Assembly: GCA_005223375.1 (NCBI GenBank)
Contig: RXOD01004581.1
Coordinates: forward strand, 1-20,224
Direction of reading: 5' to 3'
Length of the DNA stretch: 20,224 nucleotides
Source: Amoebophrya sp. AT5.2
Taxonomy: Eukaryota; Sar; Dinophyceae; Syndiniales; Amoebophryaceae
Shown: positions 7,259 through 16,291 of the stretch, in pieces
How positions within the stretch are numbered: position 1 is the stretch's first letter
Layout of the letters: every line of letters begins with the position of its first letter
The notes under the pieces: generated by a model
What the model was told of the DNA's origin: nothing
The model's input: the letters and a program-made list of their open reading frames with translations, nothing else
Databases searched by the model: none
Made by a program: the position numbers and the translations under genes

Positions 7259-9923
7259 AAAGCTCCGCGAGGAAGTGGAGCGTGAACGGAGTGCGATGCT
7301 GCAGGAGCTCGACGAGGAGAAGGAAAAACTGCGTAAGGAAAAGGTTCGGATCCACGCCGAGCGGGAGAAACACAGGCAAGCGGTCGCCTCGAACAAAGCA
7401 GACGTCGCAACGAACGAATCGCTCACCAAACAGTTAAAAGAGCTCAAGGAAGAAGCCGCAGGGAAAGAGGCGAGGTGATCAACATGTCCTCGGGGTCGTC
7501 GTCGATACGGCTAGCTCATCTTCTTCGTGATGATGCTACTTGTGGATTATTTCAATCTACTCATGCTCTGCTCAAAGAAAACGAACGCTATGCGCTGCTC
7601 AAAACCAAACGCCACACAACGCCCTAAAGAAAAATCGTGATCTCCCCTTTGCTTTGCATCCTCAGGTTCCGTCGCACCATCGAGCGTTTGCAGCGACAGA
7701 ACGAAGAGCTTCTGAAGAAGAACGGCGAGCTCCAAGACGATCTCTCGTGGATGAATCGACAGGCGGAGAAATTTCAGCAGCAAGCAACAAATGCCGGCGG
7801 AGGGGGATCATCGCCACCGGAAAGAAGCAATCATTCCCACTCGACGTCCGTCGGCGGCACGACGCCGGGGAATGTACCACCCGTATACGACTTGCTTTTG
7901 TTCTTTTGTATTTTCCATACTTTTTTTTCCAGATTTTAGCATGAATTGGAAGCGCTTCCTGTTGACACTTTACCTCGTCGTCGAACCGCAAAGCTTTGAT
8001 GACAGCAACCTGCTACCGCGAGTCGGGAGCCAACGCCTTCAAGCTTCAGCGGGCAGACGTACACCGTGACCAACCACCGCGGGGAGCCGATGCCGCTGGT
8101 CGGAGCCGGTGGATCTGCGCCAAGCTCTCAGACGCTCCAAGCTGCAACTGCGACCGCCGCACTAACATCGGCGTCGCACCATGTCCCGACCGGAGGTGCA
8201 CCCATTCCGGGCGGGGTCCACCCAGTGTCGTCCAGCGGGGGAACGCCAGCCACTCTACAACAGTACTCCGCCTCGACGACAGCAGGTGCCATGATGAGCT
8301 CCTCGAGCAGCGCAGCCGCCGCCGCAGGGGCTGCTGCAGCGTCGCATCATAATCATTTGCGCCCGGCGCCGATCTTGAAGGCGTCCGCGCTTTCTGCCAG
8401 TACTTCCAGCGCGCACCACCTTCTTCTCGGCGGGGCGATGAGTCTCGGGGGAAACCCCAATAAGACAATGACGGGGCCCGTAACCAGCATGGCGACCAGC
8501 GGAACGCCGTCGCTCGGGCTGAACGTCGGGGCCTACCACGGCGGTGCGACCTCCAGTACATCCGCGCAGCCGCATCAAGGTCAGCATCTGATAAGCATGA
8601 ACCCAGCCAACGCGAAGCGTGTCACGATTCAGCCAGCGCCGGCAGCATCTTATGAGCATCGGAGCCCGGCGCACATCGTGTACCCAGGGCAGTCGCCGTC
8701 CACCCTCCATCACGGCAGCAATTCGTCCGGCTCAGATCCCACCTCGAGGAGCACGGGGTCAAACAACAAATTCGCGGCCTATGGCGTCGGTGGTGGAAGC
8801 AACAACGGCATGACCAACAACGGGGAGCCCTTTGACCTGGCAGTCGACATTTTGAAAACCCTTCCGGTGATCAACGACCGCGTGGCGGACCCGAGCGAGA
8901 TTCCCACGGAGAAACACTCGGCAGATGGAAGAATAGAACGGATTTACAGGGATGGGAGGAGGGAGATACTGTACTCCATCTTCTTGTTCGGTTCCCCTCG
9001 TCGCATCACCTGCAATCTTTTTCTGCGTCGCTGCTTTCTTCACCATCTGTACTACGTATACGCTGGAGATACGAAGGGAAGCACCTAGAATATGCTCTCC
9101 CAGTAGCCGTAGGTTATGAACTTGAACCTGTGCCCTACGTTACTTTGCTTTCCTTATCTTTCCTCCATGCATCAATCCAAAAAAACAGGGCTGCCACCAG
9201 GGACGTACGATCTGCCAAAAGAAACACTTCCTGCATTCGTTACAATTTGTACTACGTAGCTAGGTAAATAGGTGCGCACAGTCTCAGTCACGCCTTCAAT
9301 CCAAAGAGACTTCCTTGCACGGTGTAGTCGCCACCGAAAAATCGTGTCGCGTGTCCGTGTGTTGAATAGGGTACTAGCGATTTAGCTTCATCAATAGCGT
9401 CGCCGAATTCGCTGTCGCTTGTTTGTACGATGCTTTAGATAGTTGAAGTACGTATGAAGTCAATGACGTTTAGACATCAAAAAAGTCGGACAGGAAGCAG
9501 ATCAAATACAGCCCGCTTGTCTCTCCATCCATATAATCCACCTCCTCGTTTTGGTTCTCACTGACTCATTCAATTTCATCGGCACTACAATCTATCAGGT
9601 TCACCAATGGGTTGAAGAAGATTCTGTGGCCCGATTCCCGGTGCACTGTGCTCTTCACGAACGGCGACACGAAGCAGTGCTTGGCCGACGGGACCGTGGT
9701 CTACAATTACAATGAGACCTCCGCGACGCAGACCACCTTTCCCACTGGCATGGAGATCTTCCAATTCGCCAGCGGCCAGGTCGAACGCCATTTTTCGAAC
9801 GGCGAAAAAGAAATCAAGTTCGCGAATGGGACGCTCAAGAAGATCACAGCGGACGGGAAAGAGGAGATCAAATTCCCAGACGGTGTCGTGAAACACGTAG
9901 ACGGAAGAAAGAATAAATCGTAG
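6808..9923 (+). CDS. SAS-4: CPAP/SAS-4 (CENPJ)-like centriole assembly protein
   Basis: Five exons: 6808-6823, 7246-7474, 7666-7882, 8006-8970 and 9599-9923, total 1752 nt, 583 residues, all phases matching. Residues about 7-140 form charged coiled coil (IKLREEVERERSAMLQELDE, then RRTIERLQRQNEELLKKNG). Residues about 150-450 are low-complexity Ser/Ala/Gly/His. Residues about 450-578 are the TCP10/G-box domain, recognised by its repeated short beta strands: HSADGRIERIYRDGRREI, KKILWPDSRCTVLFTNGD, KEIKFANGTLKKI and KEEIKFPDGVVKHV. In CPAP/SAS-4 this domain binds STIL/Ana2-type partners and the protein builds the centriole wall and controls its length. The protein is much shorter than animal CPAP and no tubulin-binding PN2-3 motif was seen. 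The 16 nt first exon is provisional; a start at the Met codon 7296-7298 (MLQELDE) is the alternative. The last splice (8970/9599) rebuilds REILFTNGLKK exactly across the domain. Confidence 0.8.
7118..7157. repeat. GC-rich hairpin inside the introner-like element
   Basis: CTCTGAAACCGCCC (7118-7131) pairs with GGGGCGGTTCAGAG (7144-7157) apart from one bulge, around a GC-rich 12 nt centre that can itself pair (GCGC/GCGC). Such a hairpin may be a conserved core of the element; comparison with other copies would tell. Confidence 0.6.
7221..7258 (-). repeat. Right terminal inverted repeat of the introner-like element
   Basis: It pairs with 6808-6845. It carries the plus-strand acceptor (CAG ending at 7245). 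On the minus strand it carries an ATG (7258-7256) and a GTAAGTGG donor beginning at 7242. Confidence 0.65.
8971..9598 (+). other. Long intron 4 of the CPAP-like gene
   Basis: 628 bp, donor GTACTC and acceptor TATCAG, splitting the G-box domain in phase 2. Nothing coding was recognised inside. The flanking protein sequence fits the domain only if this intron is removed. Confidence 0.7.
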
Positions 9924-11332
9924 GGGCGGGAGTTGTTCTACTGGGAGTCGCCCTTGCATGGTTTCTTGGTTTGGGTATCTGCATCAACATTACCAACATG
10001 CTATTATTTTTAAGGAGCAACAAAGCCAAAGGGAAAGGTGGTTGTGGCCCGTGGCGCTGGCGCAGTAGTGCGCTCAGGCGCAGCCTAGTTTTAGTACTAA
10101 AACCTATGCTTTAATTATCTGCGGACGGCATTGCGAGCGGCGGGACTGGAGAAGTCGTTCTGATTTGTGAAGCTGCAGATTCGAGTCTTCTAGTGCCGTG
10201 CGACGGACTCGGACGACTGCCATAGAGAGCTGCTGCTCGATGTTGAAATTATAGATACTTACAGCAAAGGCTTCCATGAAGTCAGCAGATCCAGATGTTT
10301 CCTCATCACTCCTCCTTTGAGCACGAGCAATGATGGCGAGATGCGATGAGTGCCTCTGAATAGAAATCCGAATCGTATGAAAATGAATCGTGGTCTTTTT
10401 TCAAGGCGGCGGCAGTACCAGTACGCAATGAATAATATAGAGTCAATCGATCCTTGCTTTCTGCGTTTTTCTCTGCATTTCCTATGAAAATGTAAGTATG
10501 AGCATGAGGAGGAACAGATTTGTTCTTCTCTCGATGCAGCGATGAAGAACGAGATGAAGATGATCTTGAAGAAGAAGAGCTCACTCACTTTTACAACTTC
10601 GTTAGACGAGCGTACGCTACGGCGCAGACAGAGTTTTCGCAATAGAGTCATGATGCCGAAATTGAAGTTGATTGACTTCACCGCTTCGTTCTTACCTGAA
10701 ACATCCTTTCTCTGCAGTCTGCTCCCCGCAGGCAAGAAAATGGCTGGTTGCAGGACCAGCACTAAAGGGCGTCGGAACACCGTACAGTAGCTGTAGCAAC
10801 AGCGATGATTAGCCTCAAAAACGAATACAAAGAAACACAGACCTCCACGCACATCCACCGGCACCTCATGAAGATGAAGAGGGTGCATTTCGTTCTCTTT
10901 GTCCTCTGGTGTGAAAACTGGAACAGTATCTATATTATATAATTGTCCCGCTGGACGAAGGACGACGCGACGGCCCCGCGGCCTGGCAGATGTGCCACCT
11001 GGCGAGAGCAATCGGAGACCGAGACACCAGCTTGAGTGAGGGCGAAGATGAATAGGGCTAGGGCATGCAGCGAAGTACGATGCTGGGCACCACCAGCACC
11101 GTCCTTACGTTTAAAATGAGATGAACTGAGTGAATGTGAAACTCTGAGAGATGAGTAGTGGACCTAAACTAAGAAAGTAACACATAACAGCACCAGTCAA
11201 GTGCCAGTGAAGCTGAAGCACAAATGATTTTACGACACTGATGATGAAGTTAAGACTCTACACTGCTCTCTCAAAAATTCTGGCCCGTTAAAATCGAGAG
11301 CACGGAGAAGCGGAGCCATCACCCGCAGAAGA
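9924..11332. other. Long region without a recognised gene, 3' of the CPAP-like gene
   Basis: About 1.4 kb. The minus strand has a 250-codon open frame (10259-11011) rich in Phe, Arg and Ser with poor protein character; a short piece near its start (VPVFTPEDKENEMHPLHLHE) could be an exon but no splice context supports it. A sequence resembling a strong minus-strand donor (GCT|GTAAGTAT) is at about 10258. The region holds a 16 bp palindrome at 10088-10103 and several GA-rich GATGAAGATGAA-type stretches. It probably contains the promoter of the following plus-strand gene. Confidence 0.4.
10088..10103. repeat. Perfect 16 bp palindrome GTTTTAGTACTAAAAC
   Basis: Perfect self-complementary sequence in non-coding DNA 165 bp after the CPAP-like stop codon. 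It could be a protein-binding site or a chance palindrome; the sequence alone does not decide. Confidence 0.6.
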
Positions 11333-14300
11333 ATGGGCGTCACCCGCCGTGGTCCGCCGATTCCGAACCACCTCGCTCCGCCCGAGGTTTCGGCGGCCAT
11401 GGGCGCCTTGAAATCGGAGCCAACACTGTTCACCATACGCTTCCAGTCACCAGACCTGGACGTTGACGTAGGCGTCGCTGTCCGCCTCGAGATGGAGAAA
11501 GGCGGCCTCACCTCCCTCCCGACGATGGCCGCGGATTTGGTGCAAAGCACCACCACCTGTCTATCAGGGTACTTTGGCGCGGATTCCGTCCGCATTTACG
11601 GAAAAAAACCAAACGCCTTCGAGAAGGAGTGCTTGGTGAACGCCGGCAAAGATAATTCGAAGAGCGTAGAAGCAATTGGTCGTGGGCCTGGTGTTGAGCG
11701 ACCCGGTTCCGACGAAGCAGATCCGGATTCAAGAACAGTGCGCGAGAACCTGGAGGCACTGTTGGGCGGCCACGCAGGCGGCGCTAACATGGTCCGTCGA
11801 GCGCTCGACGATCTTCCGGCGACGGCGTCGACGTCATCAACGGGGCCGTCGGTAGCTGCAGAATACATGCGGTCCGTACGACAGCTGCTCGCAAAACTCG
11901 AGGACGCACGAAAAATAGCGGCGCTGAAACACAGGTGCTGTTCGGTCTTGGATTTTCTTTTCGGGGCTACATCATTCCGAAGAAATGATTTCTACGTATT
12001 GTGGACTTGTACGGTGAAAGGCACGAGGGCGGGGTGGTGATCCAGCGAGGAGTGGATTCCTCCAGGGTACCCGGCTTTATTGCCGTCTCCGCGTCAGGCA
12101 TGTTCCGGTATCAGAGGAGAGGGTACCCATGTCCTGCGTCCGGTGCCATGAGTGTTCATTTTTCGGCCTCGCATCGTGAGGCAGTCGTTATTTACCGTGG
12201 GCCTGGACGCCGCCAGGCAGCCAAAAAAAAAAAAGGGTGGGCTGAATCTCCAAAAACAAATCAAGAAAATGTTCCCACCGACTCGGAATACAGCTTCGTG
12301 GATATTGTCTCCGAGAAGTACACCGAATGCGTGCGGAAATTGGAGGCTTTCCGCGAAGACACGCTGAAAGAGATCGCAAACTTGAGGAGCCAGTTGCTGG
12401 CACAGGCACGAGATCCTTCCTTCCAGCCGCGCGACGTCTCCTTCTTGACAGACGAGGAGCTGCAAAAGTACTTTCCCACCATGCGAACTTGTTTGTTATT
12501 GTTTGTCGTTGTGAGATCGATGCATCTACTATTTCTTTGCGGCTTTGTAGTTTGCGTTCTACTTTCAGTACGATCTAGCTTTTCCTTCACGTTTACCTAC
12601 CTCTCCTCTGTTGATGCAGCTCGTGTGCACCGAACGATGGATTCGAATTCGACCCGGGGCAAAAAAAAGATGCATGTAACTTCAGGAGTTATTGCATGCC
12701 ACCATGGGAGAAAATTCTGGAGCACGTGATCAGCCACTGGGAGGGCGAGCAATTGCGGGAGTTCGCCTTTAGCAAGCTCGCGAAAGCACAGACGCCCTTA
12801 AGGGGGGGAACAACCCATTTGCCTGGGCATTGTTCTGGGGGTGGGCGCCTTGTGTTTCCTGTGGTAGTTGGTCTTGTATGATGCCGGCAGTGGGTGGCCT
12901 GTCTTGTCTTGTATTTGGTCTGATATTTTGTCTTGTATTTGGTCTCGTATTTGATCGCGTTGTGCTTCGGTTACAGCTGCTAGGGAGAAAGTGACGCAAC
13001 CGCAAGCGCTGCAAAGCGACAGGCAGGAGGAGCGAAGAATGTTCTGTGTGGTCTCGTATTTTGTGTTGTATTTTGTCTCGTAGTCGGTCTCAACATCAGC
13101 GAAATCAACCACCTGCCACAAATGCCGCGAAAAATGGGTTTTTCACCCCTCTAACGCCCAACGAACAGAAGCTCGCAATCGCGGACGGCGCCTTGACGAA
13201 TGAGAAGGACTTCCATCTGCATCGGAATCCACAGGGCTTGCTCAAAGAGGCAACGGAGCTCCAGAAGACGCTCGACATCTGCGCGGGAGAGTACTTCGAG
13301 CACCACAAGATCGTTCCGCGTACTGCTTCGTGTTTACTTACCCCTAGCTTGCCTTTTGCTCCGTTTAGCTTTAGTGTAGCAACGCTCCGTTTGCGTTTCT
13401 TTGGTAGTCGAAGACAGGGAGCAAATCGACAGCGCGGGGAACGCCGGAAGGATTAAGCGCAACGAGATCCGAACTCGTATCAGACGCGCCTGATAGCGAT
13501 AGGATTGTGAGACACCAGGAACATGCAGCAGAGAATTAACGAGTACATTCATACTCATAAATATTTATGAGTGTTGACATTACGATTACACCTCCACACC
13601 ACTATCACAGTGAAAGAGCCTCCGCCGCCCCTCCCCTTGTTCACGGCGAGTTTCGAGCGCGCGAAGGCCATCTGTGACGTCGACGGACTAGAGAAGCAAC
13701 GGCGTCACTCTGTGACCGACTTTCGCGAAACGCCGTCGCAATACGGGGACATGCGGCGGGACGACACCTTTGACGAAAAGCCAGCAGCACATCTGCACGT
13801 TGTTTCCATTACCGAGGTTTCCACGAGGAGCACAAGCGGTGTCCGGACGCCGCAAGCTTTCCTGACGGGGGCACCGGATGGCCGTCTTTCCCCGGCTCTG
13901 GAGCGGCGGTCGCCGTCGCAGTCGAGCACTGCCTCTGTGCCATTTGACGTCTATCCGCCGAGAGAACAAAATGAATTTGAAGATGTAAAACCGAAAATAG
14001 CAAAGATACAACCTTCTCCGGCGGCGGGTCGAACACCCTCAATATCGACGGCGCCAACGACGCTCTACACCACGACTTTGCCATCGGTGACGCTCTCGCT
14101 GTCGTCTGCATCCGCGTCTGCATCCGGCTCGTTGACGCCCAAACGCGGCAAAAATTACAATGCTGCGGCACGGGGCCAGGCCTTACATGCGCAGCACTAC
14201 CATCAGCTGCAGCTACACGCGAAGGCACGAGCATCGCCCACGACCACCACCGCCCACGAGCTTCGTCCACGAGAGCGGTCATCTTTGCAGAAACCCGCGG

Positions 14301-14775
14301 CCTTTTTCGGGCAGAGCAGCGCGTCCTTGCAGAGTCCGGCCTACGACTCCGGGTCGGGATCGTCCTTATCCAGCAGGACTGACGAGTGGCTCCAGAGGGA
14401 GGGCAGGCTCTCGGATAAAGAACTACAGAAACAGAACTTCCAGCGAAGCAAATCCTCAGCACAGTGGACACAGAAAGCGAAATTCGGAGACGCATGTACT
14501 ATTGGTTTTGCGTGGAAAAGAGTGGTAAACTTCGAATTGAAATACGAAATGCTGTAATTTATGTCCTGTTCGCGACGAGTTTTTATCTCCCTTTGCCAGA
14601 TCGCATCGCTCAAGAGCTGCAGCGGAACGTGACCACTTTTGCCCACGAAGCAGCAACGAAGAGCGCGAAGCCGGAAGGTACGAGTTTTTACCCCGCCATT
14701 GCAAGCATGACCAAACCGACGGGGAAAAAGAAGTCTGGGGCAAAGCTGCCGGCAAACCCGCTGCGCGGGGCGTAG
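11333..14775 (+). CDS. Unrecognised multi-exon protein, low-complexity C-terminal half
   Basis: Proposed exons: 11333-11934, 12066-12467, 12686-12840, 12977-13047, 13100-13319, 13611-14495 and 14600-14775, total 2511 nt, 836 residues. Best-supported joins are 12467/12686, 13319/13611 (IVPLKEPPPPLPL) and 14495/14600 (FGDAYRIAQELQ). The start of exon 2 is less sure, and exon 3 could instead end at 12831. Exon 1 has TLFTIRFQSPDLDVDVGVAV and is otherwise unlike anything I know. Exons 2-3 are helical (YTECVRKLEAFREDTLKEIA; WEKILEHVISHWEGEQLREF). Exon 6 is Ser/Thr/Pro/Ala-rich and probably disordered. The frame is open upstream to 11228, so the true start may be earlier. A different 3' end is possible (see findings). 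No function can be assigned. Confidence 0.55.
12906..12953 (+). repeat. 12 nt minisatellite, block 1 (four units)
   Basis: Four consecutive 12 nt units with consensus GTCTYGTATTTK (12906, 12918, 12930, 12942). It lies in the intron before the 71 nt exon at 12977-13047. A second block of the same unit follows that exon. Confidence 0.8.
13051..13086 (+). repeat. 12 nt minisatellite, block 2 (three units)
   Basis: Three units (13051, 13063, 13075) of the same 12 nt repeat, filling most of the 52 bp intron 13048-13099. Unspliced, this block ends the reading frame with a stop at about 13081. Confidence 0.75.
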
Positions 14776-15620
14776 GCTTGAAGTCGAAGGTGCTGAACTT
14801 CAGCTGCACGCCGGACGAGCAGGGTCGTCTGGGCCGCCGAGGGGCAGCATAGCCTGTGTGTCATCTTCATCCTCCTCGACCTCCCCATACTCGTCTTCCT
14901 CCGCACCAGTCGAGGGGAATACGTCGGAGGAACTCTGCAGCGACATGCTGAACTAAAAAAACGGTCTTGAAAACAAGCTCAACAAGCTCGGACTTTGTCT
15001 ATGCCTCTATCTAATGCTACGCCTCCCTCTTCCTCCTGTCGTCCGGCGTGCAGCTGAAGTCAGGACCAGGAGTGGTGCTTGCTTCAACGCACCGTGAAGT
15101 GAAATCAAAGGATGAAGACCTGCCACGTCCGTTACGCTAAAGAAATGCTGACTGGTGGCACGATCAAGTATGACTGACGTAGAAGTATTTACCTTGATGA
15201 TTGAATACATTAGGGTACGTGTACGTCCTACGACTAGTTTCCCGAACATTTTGACCTTAAGGTGTGGGTGTCCCGTGGCTCTGGCTGCATTTGCAACCAC
15301 GGACATTACCATCAGTTACTGTGGCGCGGAGGCGAAATTAATGAACAGCTACCTCCTAGGTAGCCTGAATCCAAACCGCTGCAGAGAGAAACAAAAATAC
15401 ACCATTGATTTCCAATACTAAACCACATTCTTAGAAGTTAGCCGACGATTTGCTTACTTACGTAGACCATGGTCGTTTTCACCTCCCTTCATATGCCGAG
15501 TTTACTTACTTTACTTTACTTGCTTCTCACCCTTCGATTCATTCTTGCACTCTCTTTTTGGTTTGTAGTTGTTGCTGCCGCAGCTTATCCCCCAGCCCCT
15601 CCACAACTTTCATCTGTGAT
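14776..15620. other. Region after the unknown gene; alternative C-terminus and an inverted repeat
   Basis: Two open frames at 14776-14955 have protein-like sequence: one gives GLKSKVLNFSCTPDEQGRLG and stops at about 14850, another ends TSEELCSDMLN at about 14955. Either could be the true end of the previous gene through an extra small intron. An inverted repeat links 14798-14823 with 15035-15059. A plus-strand frame at 15155-15421 (88 codons) has no supporting feature. TTTACTTAC-like repeats lie at about 15502-15522. The region probably includes the promoter of the small secreted-protein gene. Confidence 0.4.
14798..15059. repeat. Inverted repeat with exon-like left arm
   Basis: CTTCAGCTGCACGCCGGACG (start of 14798-14823) is matched in reverse complement by 15035-15059; about 25 bp pair with one small difference near the end, spacer about 211 bp. 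The left arm falls in the frame reading LNFSCTPDEQ, so the right arm looks like an inverted copy of possible coding sequence, as seen elsewhere in this window. Confidence 0.7.
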
Positions 15621-16247
15621 ATGCGATTCCTTCTAGCGTCCTTGGCGCTCGGGGCTACGGCTAAAAGGTAGAAACAGCATCTATGAAATAATTCACTCTA
15701 CTTCGCATCAGATTCAGAAATATACGATACCTTTCCCGGATTTTGTAAGTGCCCAAAATGTAGACGGAACGCCACCACGTAGAACCCCTTGTTCAAAGAA
15801 AGACAACACGGAGCCTGATCATCAACATAACGGATTCGCGATTGCTGTAAAAATTCTGACGCCTTTTGCCTTCCGACAACTCGTTTCTTCTGTACCGAAC
15901 GCGAAATACTTTGTAACAAGTCCTACGACCAATCAAGAATTTACTAACGCAGCGCCTCCGCCGATTACTCTGGTCCTCGACACAACTGCGCGGAGCCGAA
16001 GCGCGCTCTTCTGGCGGGGTCAAAAGGTTCATCGGACATGCCGTTGCCGCTGCAGTGTAGTTATACATTAGTACATTCATAGTACAAGTCAACCTACCGG
16101 CACACAAAGAAAATGGATACGTCGCAAAGGCAAAACGCTTCGCTTCCACCTCAAACTCAAGATCACAAGGTGGGTACAACTGGGATACCTCCTGCGGGCC
16201 CGCGGCCGCCGACAATAATAAATTATAAGTTCGATGCTGAAGCGTAA
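15621..16247 (+). CDS. Small putative secreted protein, three exons
   Basis: Proposed exons 15621-15667, 15750-16026 and 16110-16247, total 462 nt, 153 residues, phases 2 and 0. Residues 1-14 (MRFLLASLALGATA) are a textbook signal peptide, with cleavage likely before KSAQNVDG. The mature part includes NGFAIAVKILTPFAFRQLV and PPPITLVLDTTARSRSALFW, then a polar tail (TSQRQNASLPPQTQDHK) ending INYKFDAEA. Only one cysteine is seen. No domain was recognised. Support comes from the signal peptide, the length of the open middle exon, and matching phases at two 82-83 bp introns. The acceptors (TTTTGTAAG and ACAAAG) are weak, so exact junctions may differ. It ends 44 bp before the coiled-coil gene. 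Confidence 0.45.
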
Positions 16248-16291
16248 GCCAGCGTTCTACTTCTCACGCAAAAAGCAAATAAAGCACGAAC

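Noticed and set aside
8046..8713. Minus-strand frames opposite the CPAP-like exon 4
   Set aside because: They are Arg-rich shadows of a GC-rich low-complexity coding exon.
10259..11011. 250-codon open frame on the minus strand
   Set aside because: Composition is unlike a protein (runs of Phe, Arg, Ser and Ile), no domain or splice context was found, and long chance frames occur elsewhere in this window.
15155..15421. 88-codon plus-strand frame
   Set aside because: No signal peptide, domain or fitting splice sites. The opposite strand is equally open.
15793..16215. Minus-strand frame beginning MSAAAGPQEVSQLYPP
   Set aside because: Its start looks protein-like but most of it is Arg-rich shadow of the better-supported plus-strand exons.
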